Below, in pieces: positions 35,495-46,904 of a stretch of 64,000 bases of DNA (positions are counted from its first letter, which is position 1; each line of letters starts with the position of its first letter). Origin of the DNA: Perilla frutescens. Its lineage: Eukaryota > Streptophyta > Magnoliopsida > Lamiales > Lamiaceae. The stretch spans positions 146,501-210,500 of the forward strand of contig BRKX01000002.1 of assembly GCA_026008535.1 (NCBI GenBank), given 5' to 3'. The notes beneath the pieces are model-generated. The model did no database searches, was not told the DNA's origin, and worked only from the letters and a program-made list of their open reading frames with translations. Position numbers and translations under genes: made by a program.

Positions 35495-36561
35495 GAGCAA
35501 AGGTTCAATTTGATCCTATAGCTATTTGCACAGAAGTATTTTGGTCTCTATTTAGTTTTTTGGTTCAAAGTGATCTCATAACTATTTTAAAAGTTCAATT
35601 TGGTCCATGTTTTGATCATTCAACTGACGGTGATGGAGACAGATAAAAGCGGCGTTAACAATAACTGTTAAAACACACACTTTTCTCACGTACTTAGACT
35701 ATTTCATGCATTAACTCACACATTTTAGACATAAGGATTGAATACGAAAGTTCATCCATTCACACAAAAATCTCCTTAATCTTAATGATTTTCTTGGAAA
35801 ACCCAAAAGTTCCAACACACCTAAAAGAAAATTCATGGTAAAGTTGGGGTTTTGTTACGGTTTAAGCTTCAGTGTCATTCCAAGAACGTAGTTTTACCCA
35901 ATAAGAGCGTGAATGAAGGGAAAAAGAAGAAATACAACGGCATTTTGCCGTAGATTTTGTGGGCTTTAGAGAGCTGGTTAGATGTTGAGGGCATTCTTGA
36001 ATCTTACTATGGCATATGGGAGGCTTAATCCCAAAGAACAGATAGTAATTCTTAAGGAACGGAGTAGATGTGATAAGATTGTTATGGTATTTGAGTGGTT
36101 TAAGTAGCAAAATAATTATATTCCTAATGTCATACATTAGGTAGGGCTCAGAAATGGGATGAGTTGAGGCTTTATTAGATTGTTGCAAAAATAGGAGTTG
36201 TGGCCACGAATAACACGTATGGAATGCTTGTGGATGTGTATGGGAAGGCAGGGATTGTGAAGGAGGCTCTTTTGTAGATTAAACATATGAAGTTGATGAA
36301 ATTTCGTGTTCGATTCATGTGTGTAAAAAGTGTATTTTAATGTGTGAAATAATATAAGTATGTGAGAAAAGTAAGTGTTAGTGTATTTTAACGGGTATTG
36401 TTAACGCCGTTTCTCTGTCTCGGTCTCCGTTACTTGGAGGATCAAAACAGGGACCAAATTGAACTTTTAAAACAGTTATGAGAACACTTGAACCAAAAAG
36501 GTAAATAAAGATCAAAATGCTCCTATACAAATAATTATAAAATCAAATTGGACCTTTGCCC
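35495..36561. mobile_element. Pack-MULE carrying a PPR gene fragment (copy 3 of the MULE family)
   Basis: Ends GAGCAAAGGTTCAATTTGAT and reversed GGGCAAAGGTCCAATTTGAT, as in the MULEs at 5300 and 33221. Flanks GAATGGAAAA and GAATGAAAA look like a decayed duplication. Between the arms lies about 450 bp of non-family sequence coding for part of a PPR protein, the defining feature of a Pack-MULE. Confidence 0.85.
35850..36293 (+). pseudogene. captured PPR-protein fragment (At1g73710-like)
   Basis: Across two frames the + strand reads 'ALESWLDVEGILESYYG', then 'GRLNPKEQIVILKERSRC', 'DKIVMVFEWFK', 'NNYIPNVIH', then 'GRAQKWDELRLY' and 'VATNNTYGMLVDVYGKAGIV' with 'KEALL'. This is the order of motifs I recall for the N-terminal region of the At1g73710-type pentatricopeptide protein, an organellar RNA-binding family. 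There are frameshifts near 36005 and 36140 (the latter with a small deletion) and several TAG stops where family members have Trp or Gln. It starts and stops within the MULE arms and has no independent start or end, so it is not a working gene. Confidence 0.8.
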
Positions 36562-36812
36562 GAATGAAAAATGTAAAGAGGTTGATTACAATTTGAAGAA
36601 AAAGAAGATGAAATGGAAATGTGAAGAAGATCAACAAGAAATCAAAACGAATACAAAAATGAAAAAGAAGTGCAGAAGATGATGAGTTACTATTTTTGGT
36701 AAGCAAAGAAGAGGGGTTAATTTATATTTGTCAACTCTTATTAGGTCAGACAGAAAAGTAAAAAAAAAATCATGTATTTAAAAGTTAAATATAAATATTC
36801 TATAAAATAAAG

Positions 36813-37197
36813 AAAATTTACACTTTGATACTTACATTTTTTATACTTTTTTAAAAATGACTCATTTTATTAGTATTAACAAAATAATACCCACTTTATC
36901 AATTTTTTTACAAATCTAACCTCAATCAAATTTTCAGCCTAAAATATCTACGTCGCACACCAGAATTCTTGCGTGGCTTTTTTGCTCAGATAAAAAATAT
37001 TAGCTAGATATTCCACATCATTTATAAATTAAAAATAAAATAAAATAAAATTATTAGGCATAAATTATAGTAGGAAACTTGATCGCTGTTAGATTTGCAA
37101 AAATTTTGAAAAAGTAAGTACTGTTTTACTAATAGTAATAAAGTAGTTCATTTTTTAAAAAATATCCAAAATGTGAGTATTAAAGTATAAATTTCCC
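36813..37197. mobile_element. MITE immediately upstream of the MATE gene
   Basis: Arms: 'AAATTTACACTTTGATACTT' on the left against 'AGTATTAAAGTATAAATTTC' on the right, with further pairing such as 'GACTCATTTTATTAGTATTA'. It ends 125 bp before the MATE start codon, so it probably forms part of the proximal promoter. A related element is at 51728-52096. Confidence 0.7.
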
Positions 37198-37322
37198 TTA
37201 AAACGCGATAAAAAGAAAGGGCTTATGGGCAATTTTATGTTCGCCGTTGACTTTTGTTGCAATTTCTTCCGTCACAAAAAGGGAAAGATAGTGTTTGAAT
37301 TTCGTTCTTGTGTTGCTGGAAA

Positions 37323-39032
37323 ATGGAAGAGGAGGTTCCTCTACTGCCGGAATCAAAGGGTCGGAGGAGTCTTGCCGGAGAGGTGAAAAAAGTGAGCTCG
37401 ATCGCATTTCCGATGATGGTGGTGACGATATCACAGTATCTTGTGCGTGCAGCGCCCATGTTTATGTTGGGACATTTAGGGGAACTTTCTCTCTCCGGCG
37501 CTTCCATCTCCACATCTCTCTGCAACGCCACCGGTTTCACCGTTGTGGTAAATCTACTCTCTCTCTCTCTCTCTCTCTCTCTAGATCTTAATCTTTTCTC
37601 TCGCTTATGATCGCAGTTCGGGATGGCTAGTGCATTGGAGACGCTATGTGGGCAGGCTTTCGGAGCGGAGCAATATCAGAGGCTCGGAACCTACACTTGT
37701 GCATCTGTCGTATCTCTATTTCTCGTCTGCATACCAATCTCTCTCCTTTGGATTTACGCCGAGAAGCTGCTCATTTTGATCGGACAGGATCCTCTGATCT
37801 CGGCTGAAGCCGGGAAATACTCGCTGATGCTCATCCCTGCATTGTTTGCTTCTGCTTTCCTCGAGTCCTTGGTTCGATTCTTGCAGACCCAACATCTGAT
37901 AATTCCGATGTTGTGCAGCTCACTTGTGTCCCTGTGCATCGAGTTGCCCCTCTGCTGGGTTTTCACGTTCAAGTTCGACCTGGGAGTCGCCGGAGGAGCC
38001 CTCTCCGTAGTCATTTCGTCTTGGTTTAATGTTTTCTCTCTCCTTCTCTATGTCAAGTATTCTCCGGCTTGCGACAGAACGCCGATTCTCACCCCGTTTT
38101 CGAGGGACGTTTTCGTAGCTGCCAAGGACTTTTTCCGAATTGCTGCACCTTCAGCTCTCATGTTCTGGTAATTTTTTCATTTACTCAAAAATCCCTTACT
38201 CGGTCCCTTTGGAGATGGTCTAATGGTGAAATCGTGTTATCTTGATGCTAAAGGTCCTAAGTTCGAATTCCACCACCAACACCACTAGGTGTGAACCTGT
38301 CACGTGTGTTTACCTTTTATAAGCGAGCTTTACCAGTGCGCACCACGGTAGTGGCTGCGGATTATCCTCGACATCCAAAAAAAAATCTGTTACTCATACG
38401 TGCGTACCTATCTATTAATTAATTAAGAGCAGTTGTTGTGTGCAATCCGATGGTCAGGACATTGATCAAAAAATCCGTGAAAATTAATATCATTCATGAT
38501 ACTGAAAAATATTATTTCAAAATCCAAAAGTATCATTTGTATTATTAAAAATTATGGTCCAGAAAAGAAAAAAAAACTGTTAAAATCAGTATCAATCTAA
38601 ACATTAAAAAATATCATTCGAAATTAAAAACAGTATCGCCCGTTTTGATGATTCTTTTGGTGAACGCGAGTTAACCGTCTGATGTACATCGTATGTATAG
38701 GAATATTTATGATTAATTAATATTAATTCAGTTATTAGCTACTTAATTGTGATATATATATAATGAGTTTCAGCTTGGAGGGATGGACGTACGAGCTAAT
38801 AATACTGCTCTCCGGCTTGTTGCCAAATCCACAATTAGAAACATCAGTAGTTACTATGTGGTATATCGATCTATCTTATTTAATTTATTTAATTTTTGTT
38901 TCTATATATATAATGCTGGACTAATTAATTAATTAATTGTCTAATTTTGGTTGACTGCAGCTACATGATTGCTGGATTACACAGTTATATACCTTATTCT
39001 TTCGGCGCTGCAGCCAGGTTTCTTCTCTTTCT

Positions 39033-39111
<79 letters not shown>

Positions 39112-40762
39112 TCCAAAACAGCTAGAATTGTTTGATTCTCTGTAAATTATATCTCGTGTTTCACCCCACCATTATAATAGGAAAGCTCGTATCGTAGAAA
39201 TATTTAAGTAGTTTGAAAAAAAAAAAAAATTACTTGCAGCACTCTGGTTTCAAATGAGCTGGGAGCAGGGAAGCCAGAGGCAGCTAGATTTTCTGTGTAT
39301 GCAGTTCTGGCTGTCGCAACGACGGAGTTTGTGATAGCCGGCATCGTTGTTTACCTTTGTCGTGGGGTGTTGGGATATGCATTCAGTGAGGAAAAGGAAG
39401 TGGTGGATTACATAGAGGAAATGGTTCCATTGGTTTGCATCACCATCATCATGGACAGTATTCAAAACGTGCTCTCAGGTGATTTTTTAGACGATACTCG
39501 ACCTCGACATGATTACATCCATAGCTAGCTAGCTTAGATATTTGGTCCTATGACCAGGAAATTCTTACACACACTAACTCATCTGTCACAATATCTCTAT
39601 TGGAACATTTGCATGTGTTACAATAGATCTATTGTGACACTTGAGCCACTACCCCAACATGTGGCCAAGAATTTCCCACTATAACCTAACCGGCCGGACG
39701 TGTTGCAGGCAGAGGCTGACCTACATTAGGACAAGGGGGGTCACTGGGCCCCTGAAATTTTGAAATTTTTTCATGTTTATATAATAAAAATGCATGTTTA
39801 TATGAACTTTATATGAAAATAGATGATAAAAAAAAGCCACATTGAAAAGTGGTAGAGTTTGTTTTCTTTGGAATTGTGGCCAACGTTCAAGCCTCCAACA
39901 AAATAAATACCTTTTTTCCTTTCTTAGTGTTTTACTTTTTTCATTCACGTGGGTTTTTTACTTTTTTTTTTAAATTGAGAATTATTTTAGTTTGTTGTTT
40001 TATTTTCATTATTAATAATTATTTTATTATTATTTACTCGAAATAAATTGATATACAAAAATTTTTGGTTTTTTCATTAAAGTAACAATTGCCTCCTCTG
40101 GCAGAGGTGGTGGATACGAGATTTGCTAATGACTTTGTCTATGTATCGGGAATCAAATATTGTGGCTTATACAGTTATACTGTTGCTCAGTTTGGAGTGG
40201 ATGTGGGTTTGTATGTATTTGGAATAAGAATTTTTCCTTAGTGGTTGAGATCGTTAGTTGATTAATACGGATTTTTTTTTTTAGTTTAAAAACTAAAAAA
40301 ACTTGATCCGAAATCTAATCCATGGATTTTCAGTCCATTAAATCTGTATTTATATTGTAAGATCTCGATAGTATATTAATTTATGTATGCACATATATAT
40401 ACATATATTTCATGTATATATTTATATATTAATCAATTTATTTTATTTTTATATTCTATGTATATATATATGTAATATTTTTTACAATATTATTATTTGA
40501 ACCCCCTAAGTAAAATTTTTGCGTCTGTCACTGGTTGCAGGCGTGGTTAGAGGCGGCGGATGGCAACACATCGGGGCTTATGTGAACCTCGGGGCTTACT
40601 ACTTGGTCGGAGTTCCGGTGGCTTTAGTAATGGGTTTCGTTTTGCACCTCAAAGTGAAGGGCCTTTTCAGTGGAGTGGCCGCCGGAGCATCCGTGCAAGC
40701 ACTCTCACTTTCTCTTATAACAGCTCTTACAGACTGGGATAAACAGGTATACATATATATAC

Positions 40763-40799
<37 letters not shown>

Positions 40800-42333
40800 C
40801 TTTTCAATAAACTACCAGTTTAAATTAAATATTGCTAAATATAAAGCAGAGCTTAATCCCATCAAATTGATCTATATATATTTAACTAATACGAATATAT
40901 TCAATGTAATGCATGCATATCATCACTGGCGGCCCTTACAGGGGCACCATTTTCATATTTTATAGTAATTATAGTCATATTAATTTATTTTAGTTTTAAA
41001 AAATTGAATTTTAGCTAATAAAAAACTTTTAACCTAAAAGATTAAAGAAAAATATAAAATTATTATTTATTACATTTGATTTCAAGTTGTTCAATTTTTA
41101 GTTAGCAGTTTTGTATTAAATTATATAAAATATAATATTTTCGTAAACGATTTTGATGAACACACTAAGTATTATAGTATTGTATAGGATATCTCATTTT
41201 ATGGTATTTTCCCTCGGTCCTAACTATAATCAAAATATGTCAATTTTAATGTAGTTTCATATTTATTTATTTATTGACAAAAACATGTTAAAAATGTCAA
41301 TTAAAATATTGTAAATAAAAATTACATTTAAGTCATTCATACTCTAGGACAAGGCACATTCTATTTTATTCAAATATTTACAATTTTATAGTATTTTTTA
41401 TAATACATAATCAGCTCTTTATTACTATTTATCTATATAAATATAGTAACAACAACAAATACAATCAAATATCAACAAAATTATAAATATATCATTAATA
41501 TAAGCATTAATCCAGACATGGTACTGTTTGACAGATTTTGACCACACGTTCCAACTTCCAACACAATTAATGTTTGTATTACTAAAACAATTAAAAGACC
41601 TCTTAATCCAACATAAATAATGATTTTGCATTAGACCATATATCAAAATACGAATGAATTAATATACTCAATTAGGCCATCCAAGCTATGATATGATGAA
41701 CCACATTTAAAAACTTTTTCTAGAAAATATTGATTTTGTAAAAAATATTAGTGAGTTTCTTCAAAAAAATGTTAGAAAAGATATCTTTAAATGATATTTT
41801 TTTATTTTGAGCCTCGTAATATGATATTGTTTTAAGTAATTTTGTTATTTTTAAAACATTCTAGAATTTTATTTTTTTCTGAAATTGAACATATCAAATA
41901 AATTTTGGTAATTTTGAAGAATAAGATTTTTAAGCCCATTTTATATGTATTTTGATTTTTGTTATATTAAACTAGGAGCATCATTTTTGACGTCGCACAG
42001 GGCCCTCGAAATCTCACGGGCGGCCCTGCATATAATATGCACTTCAAATCCTCTAGTCATAAGTTGTGTGTGCCAATCATGTACGAAACATCAAAATAAT
42101 TATTTTTCTTCAATTTTAATTTTTTTTGGTTTATTATAATTTTACATTATTATTTAAGATTTATTCCACTAAATTAGGGTTTATAATTATTTTTTAGTTA
42201 ATATAATTGATTTTTTAGAGGATCTCAACTCTATAATGTGTGGCATTAATAATATAATTGTGTTTTACAGGCAAGGGAAACAAGAAAGAGTATTTTTTCT
42301 GGGAATTTACAGGCTATCCCAGTTCACATTTGA
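37323..42333 (+). CDS. MATE efflux transporter (DTX family), seven exons
   Basis: Multi-spanning H+-coupled exporter of secondary metabolites, vacuolar or plasma-membrane. Exons: 37323-37547, 37617-38167, 38774-38860, 38961-39017, 39240-39478, 40541-40746 and 42271-42333, all GT-AG, joining in frame to 475 residues, normal for DTX proteins. Family marks are 'GHLGELSLSGASISTSLCNA' at the end of TM1-2, 'GMASALETLCGQAFGA' early in exon 2, 'LLPNPQLETS' in exon 3, 'TLVSNELGAGKPEAAR' in exon 5 and 'GGGWQHIGAYVNLGAYYL' in exon 6. The last exon encodes only 20 residues ending PVHI. I chose ATG 37323 (MEEEVPLLPES) over 37308 because relatives start with an acidic-Leu-Leu leader. The frame is intact despite a SINE in intron 2 and hAT insertions in introns 5 and 6. 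Substrate unknown; the setting suggests a plant specialised metabolite. Confidence 0.93.
37556..37583. repeat. (CT)n in MATE intron 1
   Basis: About 14 CT units just inside the 69-bp first intron. They lie in the pyrimidine-rich part ahead of the acceptor at 37615-37616. Confidence 0.9.
38187..38396 (+). mobile_element. tRNA-derived SINE in MATE intron 2
   Basis: Body from about 38202 to 38385. The polymerase III boxes read 'TGGTCTAATGGTG' (A box, about 38216) and 'AGTTCGAATTCC' (B box, about 38260). It ends in an A9 tail. Direct repeats of about 15 bp flank it (AAAAATCCCTTACTC and AAAAATCTGTTACTC, two mismatches). Same orientation as the gene. Confidence 0.82.
38430..38700. mobile_element. 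decayed copy of the 'AAGTATCA' MITE family, MATE intron 2
   Basis: Diverged relative of 48744-49104: 'GATGGTCAGGACATTGATCA' at the left, 'AAAATCCGTGAAAATTAATA' inside and 'GTTAACCGTCTGATGTACAT' at the right. Ends are too worn for a target duplication. Confidence 0.55.
39032..39108. repeat. (AT)n microsatellite in MATE intron 4
   Basis: About 38 AT dinucleotides starting 15 bases after the intron 4 donor. Likely length-polymorphic. Confidence 0.95.
39710..40533. mobile_element. hAT element at the intron 5/exon 6 acceptor of MATE
   Basis: 824 bp. Ends CAGAGGCTGACC and, in reverse complement, CAGTGACAGACGC. The 8-bp target duplication GTTGCAGG is perfect (39702-39709 and 40534-40541) and consists of the splice acceptor itself plus the first base of exon 6. 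No transposase frame. The right-end region resembles the hAT at 53478-54372. Confidence 0.92.
40924..42028. mobile_element. hAT-like element in MATE intron 6
   Basis: 1105 bp. Ends CACTGGCGGCCC and, reversed, CAGGGCCGCCC. Flanks CATATCAT (40916-40923) and CATATAAT (42029-42036) agree at 7 of 8. AT-rich interior, no transposase. Confidence 0.75.
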
Positions 42334-42433
42334 GACGAAAGTGGCATATATTTTATATTAATTCTACCAAATATATCGTACTAGTAATACATACAGTGGT
42401 GGCCTTGTATTTGTTCAGGTATTTAAAAGTTTA

Positions 42434-43255
42434 GGGAGAATGTCCATTTTGATATTATAAACGAGCAATTTGATCCCTATTTATCTTTTTGGTTCAAAAT
42501 GATCACATAACTATTTTAAAGGTTTAATTTGGTCCCTATCTTGATCCTCATACTATTTAACACACATTTTTCTCACATAATTAGATTATTTCACACATTA
42601 ACACATACTTTGTACAAACATATGAATTTAACACGAAATTTCCTCCATTTTCACATATATGAAGCTTGTTATAATATAAATTTGATAATTAAAAAAATGT
42701 TGATTTTCAACATAATTTAGCATAATTTGAATGCCCAACAATCAAAATACAAAACTTAGGCTTGAAGAAGTCTTGCATTTGAGTGAAATTCAATTAGAAT
42801 TTGTGAGCCATAAATTACTTCATGAAATATTTTTACTAAATGAAATTATTTATTTAATCTGAATCATTATTATATGATAACATAAAAAAAACTAAAAAAC
42901 ATATAAAAATAAATATTTACATTATGCTAAATAAAATAAATAATATTTTTTATACAAACATAAAATAATGGTGGATTCTCTGTGAAAATGGAGGAAATTT
43001 TATGTTCAACCCATATGAGAATTCTTTGTGAAAATGGTGAAAATTTCGTGTTCAATGCATACGTGTGTAAAAGTGTGTGTTAATGTGTGAAATAATCTAA
43101 TTATGTAAGAAAATTGTGTGTTAAAATAGTTGGAGGATCAAAATAGAGACCAAATTAAACCTTCAAAATAGTTATGGAATTTTGACCTAAAAAAGTAAAT
43201 AGGGATCAAAGCGCTCCTACACAAATAATTATAGGATCAAAATGAACCTTTGCCC
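42434..43255. mobile_element. MULE-type element (copy 4), 100 bp after the MATE stop
   Basis: Ends GGGAGAATGTCCATTTTGAT and reversed GGGCAAAGGTTCATTTTGAT; 9-bp flanks AAAAGTTTA and AAAATTTTA agree at 8 of 9. It starts 100 bp after the MATE TGA and could supply or displace the 3' UTR. No coding content. Confidence 0.82.
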
Positions 43256-43562
43256 AAAATTTTATATACAATTTAGGGTAAGCTACATCAACAATCACAA
43301 CTTTACAATAAATTGCAAATTGAACATGGTTTTTACAGATCGCTAAATTTAACACCTCCTTTTATGTGAGAGGGGGCACATTACGTGCGCATGTGTCATA
43401 GAATTTCCATGATAAAATGATGTTAGTATGGGCGAGGTTTAAAGTCATGATGATTTGTATGTAATTCAGTACAAATGTTATGATTTATGATGCAATTAAT
43501 TCTATATTCTAATGCGCGCACACATGGTTTGGTTCAAATGTAGACACTGTGCTTATTTATTA

Positions 43563-43815
43563 CTTTCTCCATTTCTGAATAAGTGTCATCCTGAATGAAT
43601 TCACACATATTAATAAAGATATTGATTAGATAATCAAATTACCTTATACACCCTTATGTGAATACATTAAATGAGTTGAATATGGTTGTTTGAATGCATT
43701 AAAAGAGGGCAAATATGAGAAAAATATGAAATTTTTATCTCGATTGTGTAGAATGATACTTTTTGTGAAACAAAATTAAAATGCTAGAATGACACTTATT
43801 TTGAAACAGAGGGGG
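43563..43815. mobile_element. Stowaway-like MITE
   Basis: Left 'CTCCATTTCTGAATAAGTGT', right reversed 'CCCCCTCTGTTTCAAAATAA' continuing into 'GTGTCATTC'. TA at the left edge; the right edge is worn. Confidence 0.65.
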
Positions 43816-43941
43816 TGCAATCTTATTAACAACGTTTGAAATTAAATAAATACAAGAAAATCAGAACCCGAAAGAAACTGAAGAAGAAGCTAACAAGTCA
43901 GCTACACTATAGCTTAATTCTATAACATTATACATTTAATA

Positions 43942-44151
43942 CTCCATCTCTTTCACAAAGATTGTCATTTTACACAATAGAGGTGAACAGTTCATAGTTT
44001 TCTCATATTTTTCCTCATTTACTACATCCAAACATATTCTTTTTTACTAATTTAATTTAATGTATTCACATAATAGTATATTAGATCATTTGACTATATT
44101 ATTAATATATACACATTTATCCAAAATTACACTTTTTATAAACAAAGGGAG
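43942..44151. mobile_element. Stowaway MITE
   Basis: Ends CTCCATCTCTTTCACAAAGA and reversed CTCCCTTTGTTTATAAAAAG, flanked by TA on both sides. 210 bp. Confidence 0.8.
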
Positions 44152-44366
44152 TACATATATATTTAGTGCAATACATATAAGACAAAAACTTCTATTACAT
44201 CGTCTAATAGGTCATAGTCCTTTAGATGAGTCAAATAGGCCCAAGCCTGCCCACTGCATGCGCTGATGTTCCTGGGCAGAAATTCCCTTTTTTATTTTTA
44301 TTTTTTTTCATTTTTACCATTTTTGGTTTTTTTTTTATTTTTTTTTAAAAACCTTTATTTTGTTTT

Positions 44367-44803
44367 GAGCACAGTGCATGAGCCCATTTGTTAGCATCAG
44401 ATGATTGCACTACGCGAGACACCGTATAAAAAATAAATTAATTCATTTTAATTATAGGGATTACTAATTTAATTTTAGGGTATAAATTTATTTTTAAAAC
44501 ATTAATTATCGAGCGCAGTGCACGATCTTACACATTAATGTCGGGCAAGTTCACTCTGTGAGACGCCAGATAAAAAAATTAAATTAATTTACTTTAATTT
44601 TAGAGTTCATTAATTCCATTTTAATGTATATATTTATTTAAAAGAATTATTGAGAGCCACACAATAGCTCGGGCCAATACACTGCATGAAATGTCGGATA
44701 AAAAAATTAAATTAATTTAATTTAATTTTAAGAATCACTAATTTAATTTTACCGTTTACATATTTGTTTAAAAATATATATATTGTTGAGGGTAGTGCAC
44801 GAG
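44367..44803. repeat. diverged tandem repeat, period 136-144 bp
   Basis: Unit starts at 44367, 44511, 44652 and 44788 (GAGCACAGTGCATGAG, GAGCGCAGTGCACGAT and relatives). Each is followed by 'GATAAAAAAATTAAATTAAT' and 'ACTAATTTAATTTTA'. Three full copies and the start of a fourth. No coding. Confidence 0.75.
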
Positions 44804-45356
44804 AAAATCAGATCGTCCGAAAAAAAAATGGGACATGTGTTATTTGCACCAAATGAAAAAGTAATGTTAATATTGGCTAGGTTTAAAGTCGTGTTGAATT
44901 TGTATGTAATTCAGTACAAATGTTGTGATTTATATTGCAATTAATCACACACACACATATATATGAGTATTTTCACTAATAATTTATTTTTCCCATCCTG
45001 CAAATATTAAGAAATAATAAAATATATTTAATGTTACCGAGAAAGTAAAATTACATAAAAAATTCCAATTGTATCCTTATTTATCCATTCAAAAGAAAAC
45101 GATTCTCGATTGCAAAAAGCATTAAATAGGAGTATATTAAATATAAATTATATACACATTTATTAAAGAAAAATGAGTTATAATTTTGAGACGAACAAAA
45201 AATAATAAGAGATTGCAATACAAAGGTATTATCATTTATCTTTAAACATAACTAAAAAGGTACTCATTTATGTGGTCGTTTCTATACCAAAAATATATTA
45301 AGTTTGACACAATTTACAATTTAGACATACAAGAAGTTAACTTGTAATTTCCTACA
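44804..45356. other. intergenic, nothing recognised
   Basis: AT-rich; no gene, RNA or clear terminal repeat seen. Confidence 0.5.
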
Positions 45357-45500
45357 ATTTGAAATTTTTCTTGTTGCAGTTTTCAACTGTTCCAATATTA
45401 CATTTTTCCAATTTCTGCAAATCTGCTCAAGAATCAAGAAATTTCCAATCACTACAGGCTGTCTTCTACCTTCTTTTTGCAGTCCCATCATTACTAACTT
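45357..45500 (+). repeat. dispersed promoter-like repeat, copy D
   Basis: 'CAATATTACATTTTTCCAAT', 'TTCTGCAAATCTGCTCAAGA' and 'ATCAAGAAATTTCC' match copy A (140-330) and the OMT upstream region. Same strand. No OMT coding sequence follows; a MITE begins at 45564. Confidence 0.55.
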
Positions 45501-45563
45501 GGTGGGTCATTTACAATATTTCGAATCTTATCCTCTTAAATTGTTGGGTTGAATATTTGGCAA

Positions 45564-45922
45564 TCGCAAAAACTTCTGTGTATAAGATGTATATGAGACG
45601 GTCAACGTGTTGACTCGGTCAAAACGTTGACAAAAAAAAATGTGAAAATTGGTGATAGTTTTTAGAAATACAATTGATACTTTTTTTAATTTTGAATGAT
45701 ACTTTTTAGTGTGTCAATTGATACTGATCTTAACAGTTTTTTTCTTTATTTTTTATTATGCCCAATACTTTTTATTGATACAAATGATACTTTTTAGCCT
45801 TTGAAATGATACTTTTCAGTATTATGAATGATACTAATTTTGACGGATCTTTTGGCCAAAGCATTGACCGGGTCAACACGCGTTGACCGTCTCATGTACA
45901 TCTTATGTACAAGAGACTTGCC
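45564..45922. mobile_element. MITE of the 'AAGTATCA' family
   Basis: Inverted ends contain 'GTATAAGATGTATATGAGAC' and 'GACCGTCTCATGTACATCTT' with adjoining 'GGTCAACG' blocks. The interior repeats 'GATACTTTTTAG'. Same family as 48744-49104, opposite orientation. Confidence 0.75.
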
Positions 45923-46337
45923 AATTACGGCATATAATGTTTTTTAAAATTTTAATATTTAGTATTAAATGGTAGGTAGAGTTGATTATATCAAATGCAC
46001 AAGTTTAACATTACTTTTTCAGGGATTTGCAGTTTCTCATTTTTTAATTATATATAAATAATTTGAAAAAAAAAGAAGAAGCATAAATTGCAAAAAAAAA
46101 AAAAAAAATCTTAAATTACATTTGACTTAAATATGACTTATCCTGATTATTGTGACTAAAAGTTATACAATATATATTGTTATGGTACTATTTTAATAGA
46201 TGCAATACGTAAGGTACCAAAAGTGATAAGTGGTCCGTCACACATAAAATATCAATTAAAAAAGTCATTTTTCCATATTATATTATATTAGAAAATTTTA
46301 ATCGAGCTTAAAAAGGTCATTCTTATAAAAAAACGTT

Positions 46338-46567
46338 GACAAAAACTTGTATGAGACGGATCAATACGTGTGAGTTAATGATACTTCACCCATAAATAAT
46401 GATACATATGAGTTAATGATACTTCACCCATAAATAATGATACTCACATGCGGATATAAATAATGATACTCACATGTGAGTTAATGATACTTCACCCATA
46501 AATAATGATCCCGCATGTGAGTATTGACCCGTCTCATATACGAGACGGTCTCACCCAAATCTGCCCC
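46338..46567 (-). mobile_element. MITE, inverted relative of 2811-3078
   Basis: GACAAAAACTTGTATGAGAC at the left and 'GGTCTCACCCAAATCTGCCC' at the right; internal 'CACCCATAAATAATGATAC' repeated four times. Confidence 0.75.
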
Positions 46568-46687
46568 ATAAACGATTATAATAATATAGTAATTTGACCC
46601 ATATATTGATGCAAATGTATTATTATGATATACATGTTTAATTTTAATATATTTATTATAATACATTATCCAAACATTACCAACCTC

Positions 46688-46728
<41 letters not shown>

Positions 46729-46754
46729 CTACAGGTTTAATAACCATGCACGGG

Positions 46755-46862
46755 GGTTCCGATGGGAATGGTCTAATGGTGGAGTGAGGTTGTTCGGAGG
46801 TCAAAGTTCATAGATTCGACCTTTTAATACCACAGATTGAGTGTGTAAGTAAAAAAAAAAAT
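46755..46862 (+). mobile_element. short tRNA-derived SINE
   Basis: 'AATGGTCTAATGGTGGAG' (A box) and 'CATAGATTCGACC' (B box), with an A11 tail at about 46850-46861. Short flanking 'ATGCACG' repeats. Related head to the SINE in MATE intron 2. Confidence 0.65.
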
Positions 46863-46904
46863 GCATGCACGAACGGATAAGTACCAGTATAGTCTTACGT
46901 TTTT

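Noticed and set aside
38202..38270. tRNA gene
   Set aside because: A and B boxes are present, but the body does not fold into an acceptor stem and it ends in an A tail with flanking direct repeats, so it is a SINE.
42333..42434. MATE gene ending in a longer last exon
   Set aside because: The exon 7 frame set by the GT-AG junction ends at TGA 42331-42333; other frames give no MATE-like tail.
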